Source: Blautia sp. OF03-15BH (lineage in GTDB: Bacteria; Bacillota; Clostridia; Lachnospirales; Lachnospiraceae). From it: a stretch of 64,000 nucleotides of DNA. Where the stretch lies: the NCBI RefSeq assembly GCF_003463065.1, contig NZ_QSCM01000007.1:91827-155826 (forward strand), written 5' to 3'. The position numbers and the translations under genes were made by a program. Below the pieces are notes generated by a model, which searched no databases, was not told where the DNA came from, and saw only the letters and a program-made list of their open reading frames with translations. Below, piece after piece: positions 34,544 through 42,743 of this stretch (position 1 is its first letter; the number at the start of each line of letters is the position of its first letter).

Positions 34544-36045
34544 AGGATAAGGTTTTGTTTTTTCATTCTTCTCGCTGTAAGTTGGTTTTGTTTTCCATCT
34601 GTCTGTTGGCTTATGGTGTGATGGTAGCGGTGCTTTTTGCAAGTAATGGACGTAGAGTGGCGGAAGATGTTGGAGTCATTACATCTTTGAGAGAAGATTA
34701 TTACGGGGGATATTTTAGCATTGCTAGGACACATACAAATCTGAAAAATTATGTGGGTTATAAAAACGAAGATTATTTTCAACTGTATAAGGAGAGTAGT
34801 GAAGAACTTACAAAATTCATTACTTTATTGCAAAACGTACAGATTGGTCCCCAGTCAAATAATCTTGGGAGGCTTTGTCAATGCTATCTGGACGAGGCAG
34901 AATATATCGCAAAGTTGAAAGAACAGGCAAAAGCGTCGGATTCTGCAGCATTGGAAAGGATGGAAAAAGCAGACCATTTGTATTCATTAGTTCTCACATT
35001 TGCACCATATTCGATTAATGAGACAGAAGAATACATCTCTGCCCAGATTGTTTTGCAAAACGAAGTAGCTTCTGAAAAACAGAGACATATTCTGATATTA
35101 TTGGCAGTTGTAACAGTGTTGTTAATTGGAATTGTAACGCTTTTTGTTAACTATTTTTTGGAACCATTGGAACGTCTGACAAAACTAGTGCGTGAAATAT
35201 CAACGGAATCATGGAATATTTCAGAAGCACCAACATCCAGAAGAGATGAGATGGGGCTTTTATACCAGACATTTTATCAAATGATGAATAAAAATCGTAT
35301 GCAGTATGATGAGTTGAAAAAGAAACAGCATCTGGAAATTCAACTTCAAAAGGAGCGTGAGAAAACAATACAGGCGGAAGCTATGATAGCTAAAACCAAA
35401 TTGAAAGTGTTTCAGTCTCAGATTAATTCTCATTTTCTGTTTAATACATTGAATATGATCTCGCGGTTAGCTTATCTGGAGCATGCACCACAGGTGCAGA
35501 ATGCATCTAATTTATTGGCACGTTTTTTAAGGGCTGTATTAAGTCAATTTAACCGGATCGTGACATTGGAAGAGGAATTTGAGATGACTGAAAATTATAT
35601 TGAGATTCAAAAACTACGTTTTCAGGATCGAATTATATTTGAAGAGAATCTGGATCCGGATTTGGCAGACTTAAAAATTCCATCGGTAATATTGCAGCCA
35701 CTGTTGGAAAATGCAATCGTGCATGGAGTAGGAAGCAAAAGTAAGGGATTTGTTTGTTATAGTGCTGTGCTTGAGGGGGAAGATGCGTTACTGACGGTAT
35801 ATGATGATGGAAACGGCCTTTCCAGAGAGCAACAAAAATCATTGATAGAACAATTATCAGAAGAGGACAGGGATCCAAAAGGGGATCATGGTATTGGATT
35901 GAGTAATGTTTATAGCAGACTTCAATTACTTTATCCCGGCAGAGTGGAGCCGGTACTTGAAAGTTGTGAGGGAGAGTTTGCTAGGATTGGCTTTAAAATT
36001 TTTGACATTTATCAGGAAAGCGTGTTAAAAGAAGCTGTGAAGTAG
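34540..36045 (+). CDS. Sensor histidine kinase (YesM/LytS-like)
   Basis: A 501-residue membrane kinase. Two membrane helices near residues 15-35 and 185-210 enclose an extracellular sensing domain. HAMP-like sequence and coil follow. The His_kinase motif SQINSHFLFNTLN carries H298. The N box is LQPLLENAIVHG and the G box is GDHGIGLSNVYSRL. It overlaps the response-regulator gene by four bases (ATGA). With the binding-like protein upstream it fits a three-component carbohydrate or host-molecule sensing system. Confidence 0.88.
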   Translation: MKDKVLFFHSSRCKLVLFSICLLAYGVMVAVLFASNGRRVAEDVGVITSLREDYYGGYFSIARTHTNLKNYVGYKNEDYFQLYKESSEELTKFITLLQNVQIGPQSNNLGRLCQCYLDEAEYIAKLKEQAKASDSAALERMEKADHLYSLVLTFAPYSINETEEYISAQIVLQNEVASEKQRHILILLAVVTVLLIGIVTLFVNYFLEPLERLTKLVREISTESWNISEAPTSRRDEMGLLYQTFYQMMNKNRMQYDELKKKQHLEIQLQKEREKTIQAEAMIAKTKLKVFQSQINSHFLFNTLNMISRLAYLEHAPQVQNASNLLARFLRAVLSQFNRIVTLEEEFEMTENYIEIQKLRFQDRIIFEENLDPDLADLKIPSVILQPLLENAIVHGVGSKSKGFVCYSAVLEGEDALLTVYDDGNGLSREQQKSLIEQLSEEDRDPKGDHGIGLSNVYSRLQLLYPGRVEPVLESCEGEFARIGFKIFDIYQESVLKEAVK

Positions 36046-36073
36046 AAAGAAACATAGAAAAGTCAAAATGTTG

Positions 36074-36110
36074 AAATGTCGTCTGATTGAAGTTAGATGG
36101 CATTTTTTTT
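36074..36110 (+). terminator. Terminator after the kinase gene, overlapping a possible promoter
   Basis: An 11-bp stem with G-T pairs (36074-36084 with 36095-36105) and a T run. TTGAAG (36087-36092) and TATTAT (36110-36115), 17 bases apart, could start a new transcript for the ceramidase-like gene from within it. Confidence 0.6.
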
Positions 36111-36162
36111 ATTATAAATACAGATAGAAAAGAACCATTTATCAAATTAAAGGAGGTACATT

Positions 36163-37560
36163 ATGAAGAGAAACAAAAACAAATGGATCGCAGGTGTTCT
36201 AACGGTGGCTGTGCTATGTATGGCGAGTACATCTATGGCAGCTCCAGAGCCAGAGGTGGAATACACATTGATGGCAGGGGCAGCAGAACGTGACATCACA
36301 CCAACAGAAGAGAACGGAATGCTTCCCATTGCAGCAGTGGGGCGTACGACAGCGGAAGGGGTTATTGATGAACTTCACACGAGAGTGATTGCAGTCAATG
36401 ATGGTGAGAAAACAGCGTTGATTGTTTCAAATGAAACCGGAAAAGGACCTTATGGACCGTTATTTGCACAGGAATTAAGTGATCATACAGGGGTACCCTT
36501 GGATGCAATTTTTTACACGGCAACTCACGCACATGCAACTCCGGAAATCACAGATGAGATTACAATGGATTATTTAAATTTTGATGAAAATTCAGAAGAA
36601 ACAGATAACTTACAGAAATGGGGACGACTGGTATACGATCAACTGATGGATGCGGCAGATGAGGCATTGAAATCTATGGAACCTGTGAAAGTAGGTATTG
36701 GTTATTCAACCAGTGGTATTAATGTAAATAGAAATGCTCTTTATACGAAACCGGATGGAACCTATTATTGGGCACAGGGGTATAATTTTGATGGATTTTC
36801 AGATAAAAAATTGTCTGTAATCAGATTTACCAGCTTGGAAACGGGGAATCCGATAGCTTTTATTTTCAATTATGCGGTGCATGGTGTAATTATGTATGCA
36901 AATCAGGTACTGGATGGAGAGACTGGAATCTCAAGTGATATTGGCGGATATGTCTGCAATGCGCTGGAAAAACAGAATGAAGGAGCAGTAGCAATGTTCC
37001 TGATGGGCGCTGCTGGAGACCAAAATCCTATTTTCGGAAATGAATATTTCACTCCAAGTATTGAGACAGGAGAGAAGGAGACCGGTAATCAGGGATCTGA
37101 GAAGATTTTGGAGTGGCTTGGCAAAATTTTGTATTTTGACACAGTAGAAGCAATTAAAAATATTGATACTGAAACAGGAAATGCCAATATTAATTATGAG
37201 TATGGTGAAACTGTGATTCCTGCTTCTGATGGCGGAGACTATCCGGTAGCATTACAGGTACTTCGGATCGGAAAAATTGCGTTGGTAGGCTTTCCGGGAG
37301 AAATGTTTAATGAGATTGGAGTGAATGCTATTGAAGAGTCTCCATTAGAAGATACAATTTGGGTTAATCTCGTTTGGACAAGAGAAGGACAACAGACGGG
37401 ATATCATTCTACAGATCTTATTACAGCAGAAGGTGGACAGGGACGAAATAAAAATTATTTGCCTGGATATTTGCAGGATGCAGTAACGAATTTGACTAAA
37501 CAGTTGGTAGGAGAAAGCTTGGAACTGGCAGGAACTGCTTCGCAGCGGAGCAATTCGTAG
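36163..37560 (+). CDS. Secreted neutral/alkaline ceramidase-like hydrolase
   Basis: A 465-residue protein with a Sec signal peptide (residues 1-26, cut near SMAAP). It resembles the N-terminal domain of neutral/alkaline non-lysosomal ceramidases: GAAERDITP at the start of the domain, FYTATHAHATPEIT for the zinc histidines (about 121-130), FNYAVHG, and MGAAGDQNP. Eukaryotic and Pseudomonas enzymes carry an additional C-terminal domain that is missing here. The last codons (GTASQRSNS) lie in a short repeat shared with 31,865. Target might be ceramide or another amide or ester; substrate is not proven. Confidence 0.72.
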   Translation: MKRNKNKWIAGVLTVAVLCMASTSMAAPEPEVEYTLMAGAAERDITPTEENGMLPIAAVGRTTAEGVIDELHTRVIAVNDGEKTALIVSNETGKGPYGPLFAQELSDHTGVPLDAIFYTATHAHATPEITDEITMDYLNFDENSEETDNLQKWGRLVYDQLMDAADEALKSMEPVKVGIGYSTSGINVNRNALYTKPDGTYYWAQGYNFDGFSDKKLSVIRFTSLETGNPIAFIFNYAVHGVIMYANQVLDGETGISSDIGGYVCNALEKQNEGAVAMFLMGAAGDQNPIFGNEYFTPSIETGEKETGNQGSEKILEWLGKILYFDTVEAIKNIDTETGNANINYEYGETVIPASDGGDYPVALQVLRIGKIALVGFPGEMFNEIGVNAIEESPLEDTIWVNLVWTREGQQTGYHSTDLITAEGGQGRNKNYLPGYLQDAVTNLTKQLVGESLELAGTASQRSNS

Positions 37561-37618
37561 GCACAAAAGACCTTTTGCCCCCAACATCATTTTTTAAGAG
37601 AAAGGAATGACAAAAACT

Positions 37619-38881
37619 ATGAGTAAAAATAGAAAAAATAAACATTGGAAAAAGATGATCTCAGTAGGTATGGCAGCAGGTATGGCAGCACTCAGCAGTA
37701 TGCCGGTATTTGCTGTATATAGTCCGGAGAATAACGGAGTTGGAAGTGAGGTACAGATTTATAATGAGTATGGTGCTCATATGGGATTAGATGAAGGAAC
37801 AAAAAATGCAGATATTTCTGATATTTATAGTGAAACATACGCAGACGATTATCTGCATGCTGGAGCCTATATTATCTCAGATAGTCCGACAACAGATAAG
37901 GAATATGATCCAGGTGTGTATTATGAAACAGATAGCTTTACTTATGGAGATGGAATTTATGTTATAATTCAGGACGAAAAATCACCGGAAAAATTCTATA
38001 CAATGATTAAGAGTACACAGAATCTTGCAATAGGAGAAGAATTTATCTGGAGAGAGGGAGATGTAGGCGGAAGACTTTTGGACGATAAATATACGTCTAC
38101 GCATATGGCTGGAAATTATAAAGATTCGGGATATTCGTATGTTTCCTATGATACCAGTGGTGGTAAACTTGCTGCCCAGTCAGTAGAAAAAACGGAGGAT
38201 GGAACTCCCATGGATGAGCAGGAGGAAGGATTTACTTATCTGTATCTGGTGTCTGAGACTGCTGCAGATTTTGTACAGAGAACAGCCAATGAAGAGTCTG
38301 GATATGAAGAAAAAGCACAGGCTTCAGAAAGAGCATATATGCCTGTAAACAATTCAAAGAGTGATGCTTCTCCGTTTAATAACTGGAGTAATCTGTTAGA
38401 GGATGATTCAAATGATTATAATGATAGAATTGCCAGAATAGGAGGACAGGAAGGAGATTCTAATACCAGACTATATTCTTATAGTGGTCAGAACGTAATT
38501 GTTGCTAAATTTGCAGTAGAAATAAAAGAGGGAGTCGGAGAATTGACCTGGGCAGAAGATACTGCATATAATGAAAATACAGATTATACCCAGACAGAAG
38601 GAACAATCACTGTAAAAGAAGGAGAGAGTAAAACTTTATATTTCCATACGCAATATACAAATACCTGGGGAAGAGATGGCTATAAAAATGTAGCAATCAG
38701 ATATGCAGTAAATGATGAGAGTGTGATTTCTTATGTGGGACAGTCGGAGGAAGAAGATACGGAATCTTTTGTGCTGACCGGACTGAAAAAAGGAACTACG
38801 ACTTTAACTGCTACTTTGGATTCAGAAGATGGAAAATATGCAGGTGGTGCTACGGTAATACTTACAGTAATAGTAGAATAA
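37619..38881 (+). CDS. Secreted protein of unknown function with Ig-like C-terminal domain
   Basis: I do not recognise the family. It is about 420 residues with a signal peptide (hydrophobic MISVGMAAGMAALSSMPVFA). The mature protein is acidic and rich in Tyr, Asp and Gly. The last 80 residues (TITVKEGESKTLYFH...LTGLKKGTTTLTATLDSE) resemble a bacterial Ig-like (BIG2-type) domain. No sortase motif or membrane anchor is visible. AAAGGA lies 12 bases before this ATG; an ATG at 37607 is too close to it. It follows the ceramidase-like gene and may be co-transcribed with it. Confidence 0.6.
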   Translation: MSKNRKNKHWKKMISVGMAAGMAALSSMPVFAVYSPENNGVGSEVQIYNEYGAHMGLDEGTKNADISDIYSETYADDYLHAGAYIISDSPTTDKEYDPGVYYETDSFTYGDGIYVIIQDEKSPEKFYTMIKSTQNLAIGEEFIWREGDVGGRLLDDKYTSTHMAGNYKDSGYSYVSYDTSGGKLAAQSVEKTEDGTPMDEQEEGFTYLYLVSETAADFVQRTANEESGYEEKAQASERAYMPVNNSKSDASPFNNWSNLLEDDSNDYNDRIARIGGQEGDSNTRLYSYSGQNVIVAKFAVEIKEGVGELTWAEDTAYNENTDYTQTEGTITVKEGESKTLYFHTQYTNTWGRDGYKNVAIRYAVNDESVISYVGQSEEEDTESFVLTGLKKGTTTLTATLDSEDGKYAGGATVILTVIVE

Positions 38882-38929
38882 AGAAGTTGACATATTGAAT
38901 CCTTAAAAAATACTGTTTTGAAATAAGAT

Positions 38930-38983
38930 AAAACAGACAATGGGCGGAACTGTTATTTGACAGCACACCGGTTGTCTGTTTTA
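38930..38983 (+). terminator. Terminator after the Ig-like gene
   Basis: An 11-bp stem (38930-38940 with 38972-38982) with an inner CTGT/ACAG helix and a T-rich tail. Confidence 0.8.
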
Positions 38984-39027
38984 TTTGTATATATATCTGC
39001 GGAAGAAAAAAATCTTCCTTCATCCCC

Positions 39028-39056
39028 TTGACTTTGCCGGGAAAGGATGTTATGGT
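39028..39056 (+). promoter_or_regulatory. Promoter of the purO-purH operon
   Basis: TTGACT (39028-39033) and TATGGT (39051-39056), 17 bases apart, place the start of transcription at about 39063, the first base of the riboswitch. Confidence 0.6.
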
Positions 39057-39063
39057 TAACTTA

Positions 39064-39161
39064 ATTATACGACTGACGGAAGTGGAATTGACCACAGGGA
39101 GTATAAGGATAGATGAGCCGACCGTCTGGGCAGAAGAAACCCGGAGTGTCGGTTTTATTTT
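39064..39161 (+). promoter_or_regulatory. ZTP (pfl) riboswitch with attenuator
   Basis: TATACGACTGACGG, a GTGG/CCAC hairpin and CAGGGAGTATA form the first domain, with TATAC paired to GTATA. The hallmark CCGTCTGGGCA (consensus CCGCCUGGGCA) is at 39122-39132. A terminator hairpin, 39118-39130 with 39140-39152 plus a TTTTATTTT tail, uses the same bases. Ligand binding would therefore prevent termination. ZTP/ZMP signals low folate, and the downstream genes use ZMP (AICAR). Confidence 0.8.
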
Positions 39162-39225
39162 GCAAAAATGCAGATCGAGACAGATACGGGTACAAAAGAA
39201 CAAGTCACAAAAAGGAGACGAAACC

Positions 39226-39939
39226 ATGGAATTATTATCTTTGGAAAAGGAACTGAAAGAAAATTCTTATCCCGGAAGAGGAATCGTGATCGGCCGGAGC
39301 CAGGATGGAACCAAAGCGGTGACCGCCTACTTTATCATGGGAAGAAGTGAAAACAGCAGAAACCGTGTATTTGTGGAAGAAGGAAAGGGCATCCGTACAC
39401 AGGCATTCGACCCGTCCAAGCTTACTGACCCAAGCCTCATCATCTATGCTCCCGTCCGTGTTCTTGGAAATCGCACCATCGTTACAAACGGTGATCAGAC
39501 GGATACCATTTATGAAGGAATGGATCAGGAACTGACCTTTGAGCAGAGCTTAAGATGCCGGGAGTTCGAGCCGGACGCACCGAACTACACCCCGCGTATT
39601 TCCGGTGTGATGCACATTGAGAACGGAAACTATGATTTTGCCATGTCCATCTTAAAGAGCAACAACGGCGATCCGGACTGCTGCCAGCGTTTCACCTTTG
39701 CTTACGATAAGCCGAAGGCCGGCGAGGGCCGTTTCATCCATACCTACAAATGCGACGGTAATCCGCTCCCGAGCTTTGAAGGTGAGCCGAAACCGGTAGC
39801 CATTTCCGGTGATATCGATGCTTTTACAGAGCTTGTATGGAACAGCCTCAATGAAGAGAATAAAGTTTCCCTGTTTGTCCGTTACATTGACATTGCCACC
39901 GGAAACTATGAAACCAGAATCGTAAATAAAAACAAATAA
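39226..39939 (+). CDS. purO: IMP cyclohydrolase (PurO-type)
   Basis: A 237-residue enzyme closing the ring of FAICAR to IMP, the last purine step. It belongs to the stand-alone PF07826 family, not the PurH N-terminal MGS-like domain. Landmarks are SYPGRGIVIGRSQDG, AYFIMGRSENSRNR, the TPRISG motif and VRYIDIATG. ATG 39226 follows AAGGAGACG; the longer frame starts inside the promoter. It is followed after 17 bases by the AICAR transformylase, so the two halves of classical bifunctional PurH are separate proteins under one ZTP riboswitch. Confidence 0.9.
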   Translation: MELLSLEKELKENSYPGRGIVIGRSQDGTKAVTAYFIMGRSENSRNRVFVEEGKGIRTQAFDPSKLTDPSLIIYAPVRVLGNRTIVTNGDQTDTIYEGMDQELTFEQSLRCREFEPDAPNYTPRISGVMHIENGNYDFAMSILKSNNGDPDCCQRFTFAYDKPKAGEGRFIHTYKCDGNPLPSFEGEPKPVAISGDIDAFTELVWNSLNEENKVSLFVRYIDIATGNYETRIVNKNK

Positions 39940-39956
39940 GAAAGGAAGAGCAGATC

Positions 39957-41141
39957 ATGAAAGAACTTGCTTTAAAATATGGATGCAACCCCAATCAGAA
40001 ACCGTCCCGCATTTATATGGAAGATGGAAGTGAGCTTCCCATTCAGGTACTTTCCGGCAAACCGGGTTATATCAATTTCCTGGATGCGTTCAACGGCTGG
40101 CAGCTGGTGAGCGGTCTGAAGAAAGAAACCGGACTTCCGGCAGCGACTTCCTTTAAACACGTATCTCCGGCAGGTGCGGCAGTCGGTCTTCCGCTTACCG
40201 AGACACTGGCAAAAATCTACTGGGTAGAGGATATGGACTGGAAAAACTTCTCCCCGCTGGCCTGTGCTTATGCAAGAGCCAGAGGCGCAGACCGTATGTC
40301 TTCCTTCGGAGATTTCATTGCTCTTTCCGATACCTGTGACAAAGATACCGCTCTTCTTATCAAGAGAGAGGTTTCTGACGGTGTGATCGCTCCGGGCTAT
40401 ACCGAGGAGGCTCTGGAGATCCTTCATCAGAAGAAAAAAGGAAACTACAACGTGATCCAGATCGACCCGGATTACGTTCCGGATCCCATCGAGCGTAAGC
40501 AGGTGTACGGCGTGACCTTTGAGCAGGGCCGTCAGGAGCTGGCGATCGATGATCAGCTGATCTCTAATATCGTAACAAAGAATAAAGAGCTGAGTGAGGA
40601 AGCAAAGAGAGATATGAAGATTTCTCTTATCATCCTCAAATACACCCAGTCCAACTCCGTCTGCTTCGTAAAAGACGGACAGGCTATCGGCGTAGGAGCA
40701 GGTCAGCAGTCCCGTGTACATTGTACCCGTCTGGCAGGACAGAAGGCAGACAACTGGTTCCTCCGTCAGTGCCCGAAGGTTCTGAACCTGCCTTTCCGTG
40801 AGGACATCAAACGTGCGGAGAGAGATAACGCCATTGATGTATATATCGGTGAGGAGTATATGGATGTCTGCGCAGATGGCGCATGGGAGCGTATCTTTAC
40901 AGAGAAGCCGTCTGTTTTCACCAGAGAAGAGAAACGTGCATGGCTGGATCAGATGACCGGCGTTACCCTTGGATCCGATGCATTCTTCCCCTTCAGCGAC
41001 AACATCGAGCGTGCGCATAAGAGCGGTGTTCAGTACATCGCAGAGCCGGGCGGATCTGTCCGTGATGAGGATGTCATCGCAACCTGCGACAAATACAACA
41101 TGGTAATGGCGTTTACAGGAATCCGTCTGTTCCACCATTGA
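39957..41141 (+). CDS. purH: AICAR formyltransferase (stand-alone PurH transformylase domain)
   Basis: Transfers a formyl group from 10-formyl-THF to AICAR. The protein is 394 residues, lacking the cyclohydrolase domain of bifunctional PurH. Conserved motifs are KYGCNPNQKPS, TSFKHVSPAGAAVG with the catalytic Lys-His, RARGADRMSSFGDF, QSNSVCFVKDGQ and GAGQQSRVH. AAGGAAGAG precedes the ATG. It is the second gene of the ZTP-regulated operon. Its substrate is the riboswitch ligand ZMP, which gives direct feedback logic. Confidence 0.93.
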   Translation: MKELALKYGCNPNQKPSRIYMEDGSELPIQVLSGKPGYINFLDAFNGWQLVSGLKKETGLPAATSFKHVSPAGAAVGLPLTETLAKIYWVEDMDWKNFSPLACAYARARGADRMSSFGDFIALSDTCDKDTALLIKREVSDGVIAPGYTEEALEILHQKKKGNYNVIQIDPDYVPDPIERKQVYGVTFEQGRQELAIDDQLISNIVTKNKELSEEAKRDMKISLIILKYTQSNSVCFVKDGQAIGVGAGQQSRVHCTRLAGQKADNWFLRQCPKVLNLPFREDIKRAERDNAIDVYIGEEYMDVCADGAWERIFTEKPSVFTREEKRAWLDQMTGVTLGSDAFFPFSDNIERAHKSGVQYIAEPGGSVRDEDVIATCDKYNMVMAFTGIRLFHH

Positions 41142-41168
41142 TCTTTTTTATACAGACAAAAGCTTTGT

Positions 41169-41199
41169 CCCCTGCTTCCCGAAAGAAGCAGGGGCTTTT
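41169..41199 (+). terminator. purO-purH terminator
   Basis: A perfect 10-bp stem (41169-41178 with 41185-41194) followed by CTTTT. Confidence 0.85.
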
Positions 41200-41302
41200 C
41201 CATTCTGCCCACAAGGGATGAAAAAACGGTTTTACTTGCATAAATCCTGTTTTTGTTGCAAAATGAGCAGGATAGAACAAACAGAAACAGGGAGATGATC
41301 AG

Positions 41303-42490
41303 ATGCTTACCAGAAGACTTTTTGAAGAAAATGTAAAAACACAGCGTTTTGAAGCGCGGGTATTGTCCTGCACAGAAGAAAAAGGAAAATATCACATAGA
41401 ACTGGATGCTACAGCTTTCTTTCCGGAGGGCGGCGGTCAGCCGGGAGATCAGGGAGAACTTTTTCCAGGTTTAAAGGAAGACGGAGAGCCGGTGAAGGTT
41501 CTGGATACCAGAGAAAAAGCCGGTGTGATCTTTCATGTGACAGACAAGGCCATTTTGGAAGGAACGGAAGTCCTGGGACGGCTGAACTGGGATAAACGTC
41601 TTCGGAATATGCAGAACCACAGCGGAGAGCACATCCTTTCCGGTCTGATCCATGCAAAGTACGGATATAATAATGTAGGTTTCCATATGGGAAGCGATGC
41701 CGTGACACTGGATCTGGACGGTGTCATTGCTCCGGAAGAACTGCCGGAGTTTGAATGGCAGGTCAACGAAGCGATCGAGAAAAACCTGGAGATCGAAGTT
41801 TTCTATCCAACCAGGGAAGAACTGGAGCACATCGATTACAGGAGCAAAAAAGAGATCGAAGGTCAGGTACGGATCGTCCGGATCGGGGCTTATGATACCT
41901 GTGCCTGCTGCGGAACCCATGTGGAACGTACCGGAGAGATCCGTCTGATCAAGCTTCTGGGACTTCAGAATTATAAAGGCGGTGTCCGGATCTCCATGCT
42001 GACCGGAAAAGACGCGATCGATGATTATGAGAAAAAGCATGCCACGATCCAGGAGGCAACGCATCTTCTTTCCGTGAAGCCGGATCAGGTGGACAGTGGG
42101 ATTCGGAAGCTTCTGGAGGCAAATGCGGCTCTGAAGTCAAAACTCATTGCTTTTCAGCGCCAGGTCGGAGAAGAAAAAGCCAGCGCGGTTTTGGAAGGAA
42201 CAAAGAAGGTCTGCTTCCTGGAGCCGAATTTCCAGAATGATGAGCTCCGTGAGATGTGCAACAAAGCAGCTGTGAAGGCAGAACTTGTGCTTGGCCTTCT
42301 GCCCATCCGGGAAGGCATGTGCCAGTATGTACTGATCAGCACCCGAAAAGATGTCCGTGAAGCAGGGAAAGAGCTGAATTCCAGATTTCAGGGAAAAGGA
42401 GGCGGTCAGCCCTCCATGGTACAGGGCACCCTGATGGCAGACGGAGAAGAGATCCGCAGCTTCTTTCTGGATGCTTTGAACGCAGAGTAA
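41303..42490 (+). CDS. alaX: Alanyl-tRNA editing protein AlaX-L
   Basis: A 395-residue free-standing editing domain that deacylates Ser- or Gly-tRNA(Ala). It resembles the C-terminal half of AlaRS. Zinc ligands are in HSGEH and CACCGTH. The family start (FFPEGGGQPGDQG) is intact. A coiled coil of about 40 residues follows, and a DHHA1-like C-terminus ends in GKGGGQPSMVQG. GGGAGATGATC precedes the ATG. It is monocistronic between a terminator and the 42,705 hairpin. Confidence 0.9.
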   Translation: MLTRRLFEENVKTQRFEARVLSCTEEKGKYHIELDATAFFPEGGGQPGDQGELFPGLKEDGEPVKVLDTREKAGVIFHVTDKAILEGTEVLGRLNWDKRLRNMQNHSGEHILSGLIHAKYGYNNVGFHMGSDAVTLDLDGVIAPEELPEFEWQVNEAIEKNLEIEVFYPTREELEHIDYRSKKEIEGQVRIVRIGAYDTCACCGTHVERTGEIRLIKLLGLQNYKGGVRISMLTGKDAIDDYEKKHATIQEATHLLSVKPDQVDSGIRKLLEANAALKSKLIAFQRQVGEEKASAVLEGTKKVCFLEPNFQNDELREMCNKAAVKAELVLGLLPIREGMCQYVLISTRKDVREAGKELNSRFQGKGGGQPSMVQGTLMADGEEIRSFFLDALNAE

Positions 42491-42636
42491 GCGTTTCACC
42501 GCTTCAAGTGCGCGGAGCACGAAGAGGATTGCGAATGTCCGCGTTACCGTTGTTTCGGAATCACTATGAAAAAGTTTAGATTTTCTTAGGACTTTTTTGA
42601 AAAAAGTTCTTCTTTCTGACACAGACTCATCACAAT

Positions 42637-42659
42637 TGAACTCTATAATGGAGTTCAAC
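42637..42659. repeat. Perfect inverted repeat, TTGAACTC arms
   Basis: Eight-base arms TTGAACTC and GAGTTCAA flank seven bases containing TATAAT. It lies in the 42,491-42,743 gap, which also holds an AGGACTTTTTT/AAAAAAGTTCT hairpin near 42,580. It may be an operator-like site or an RNA hairpin. No gene starts from it on the plus strand. Confidence 0.5.
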
Positions 42660-42704
42660 AAAGCAGTGATTGCTTTTTCATATATACTTTTCTCTCTTTT
42701 CTTG

Positions 42705-42735
42705 GGACCTGTGTAAGCGGCACGGGTCCTTTTTC
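42705..42735. terminator. Terminator between alaX and the leftward hypothetical gene
   Basis: A 9-bp stem with one G-T pair (42705-42713 with 42721-42729) and a TTTTT tail on the plus strand. It may serve both converging transcripts. Confidence 0.7.
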
Positions 42736-42743
42736 TGTCCGGC

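Noticed and set aside
39028..39225. N-terminal extension of PurO
   Set aside because: It would start in the promoter -35 box and cross the ZTP riboswitch; AAGGAG marks the ATG at 39226.
39971..41138. Long leftward frame opposite purH
   Set aside because: It is the antisense shadow of a strongly conserved enzyme and has no ribosome-binding site.
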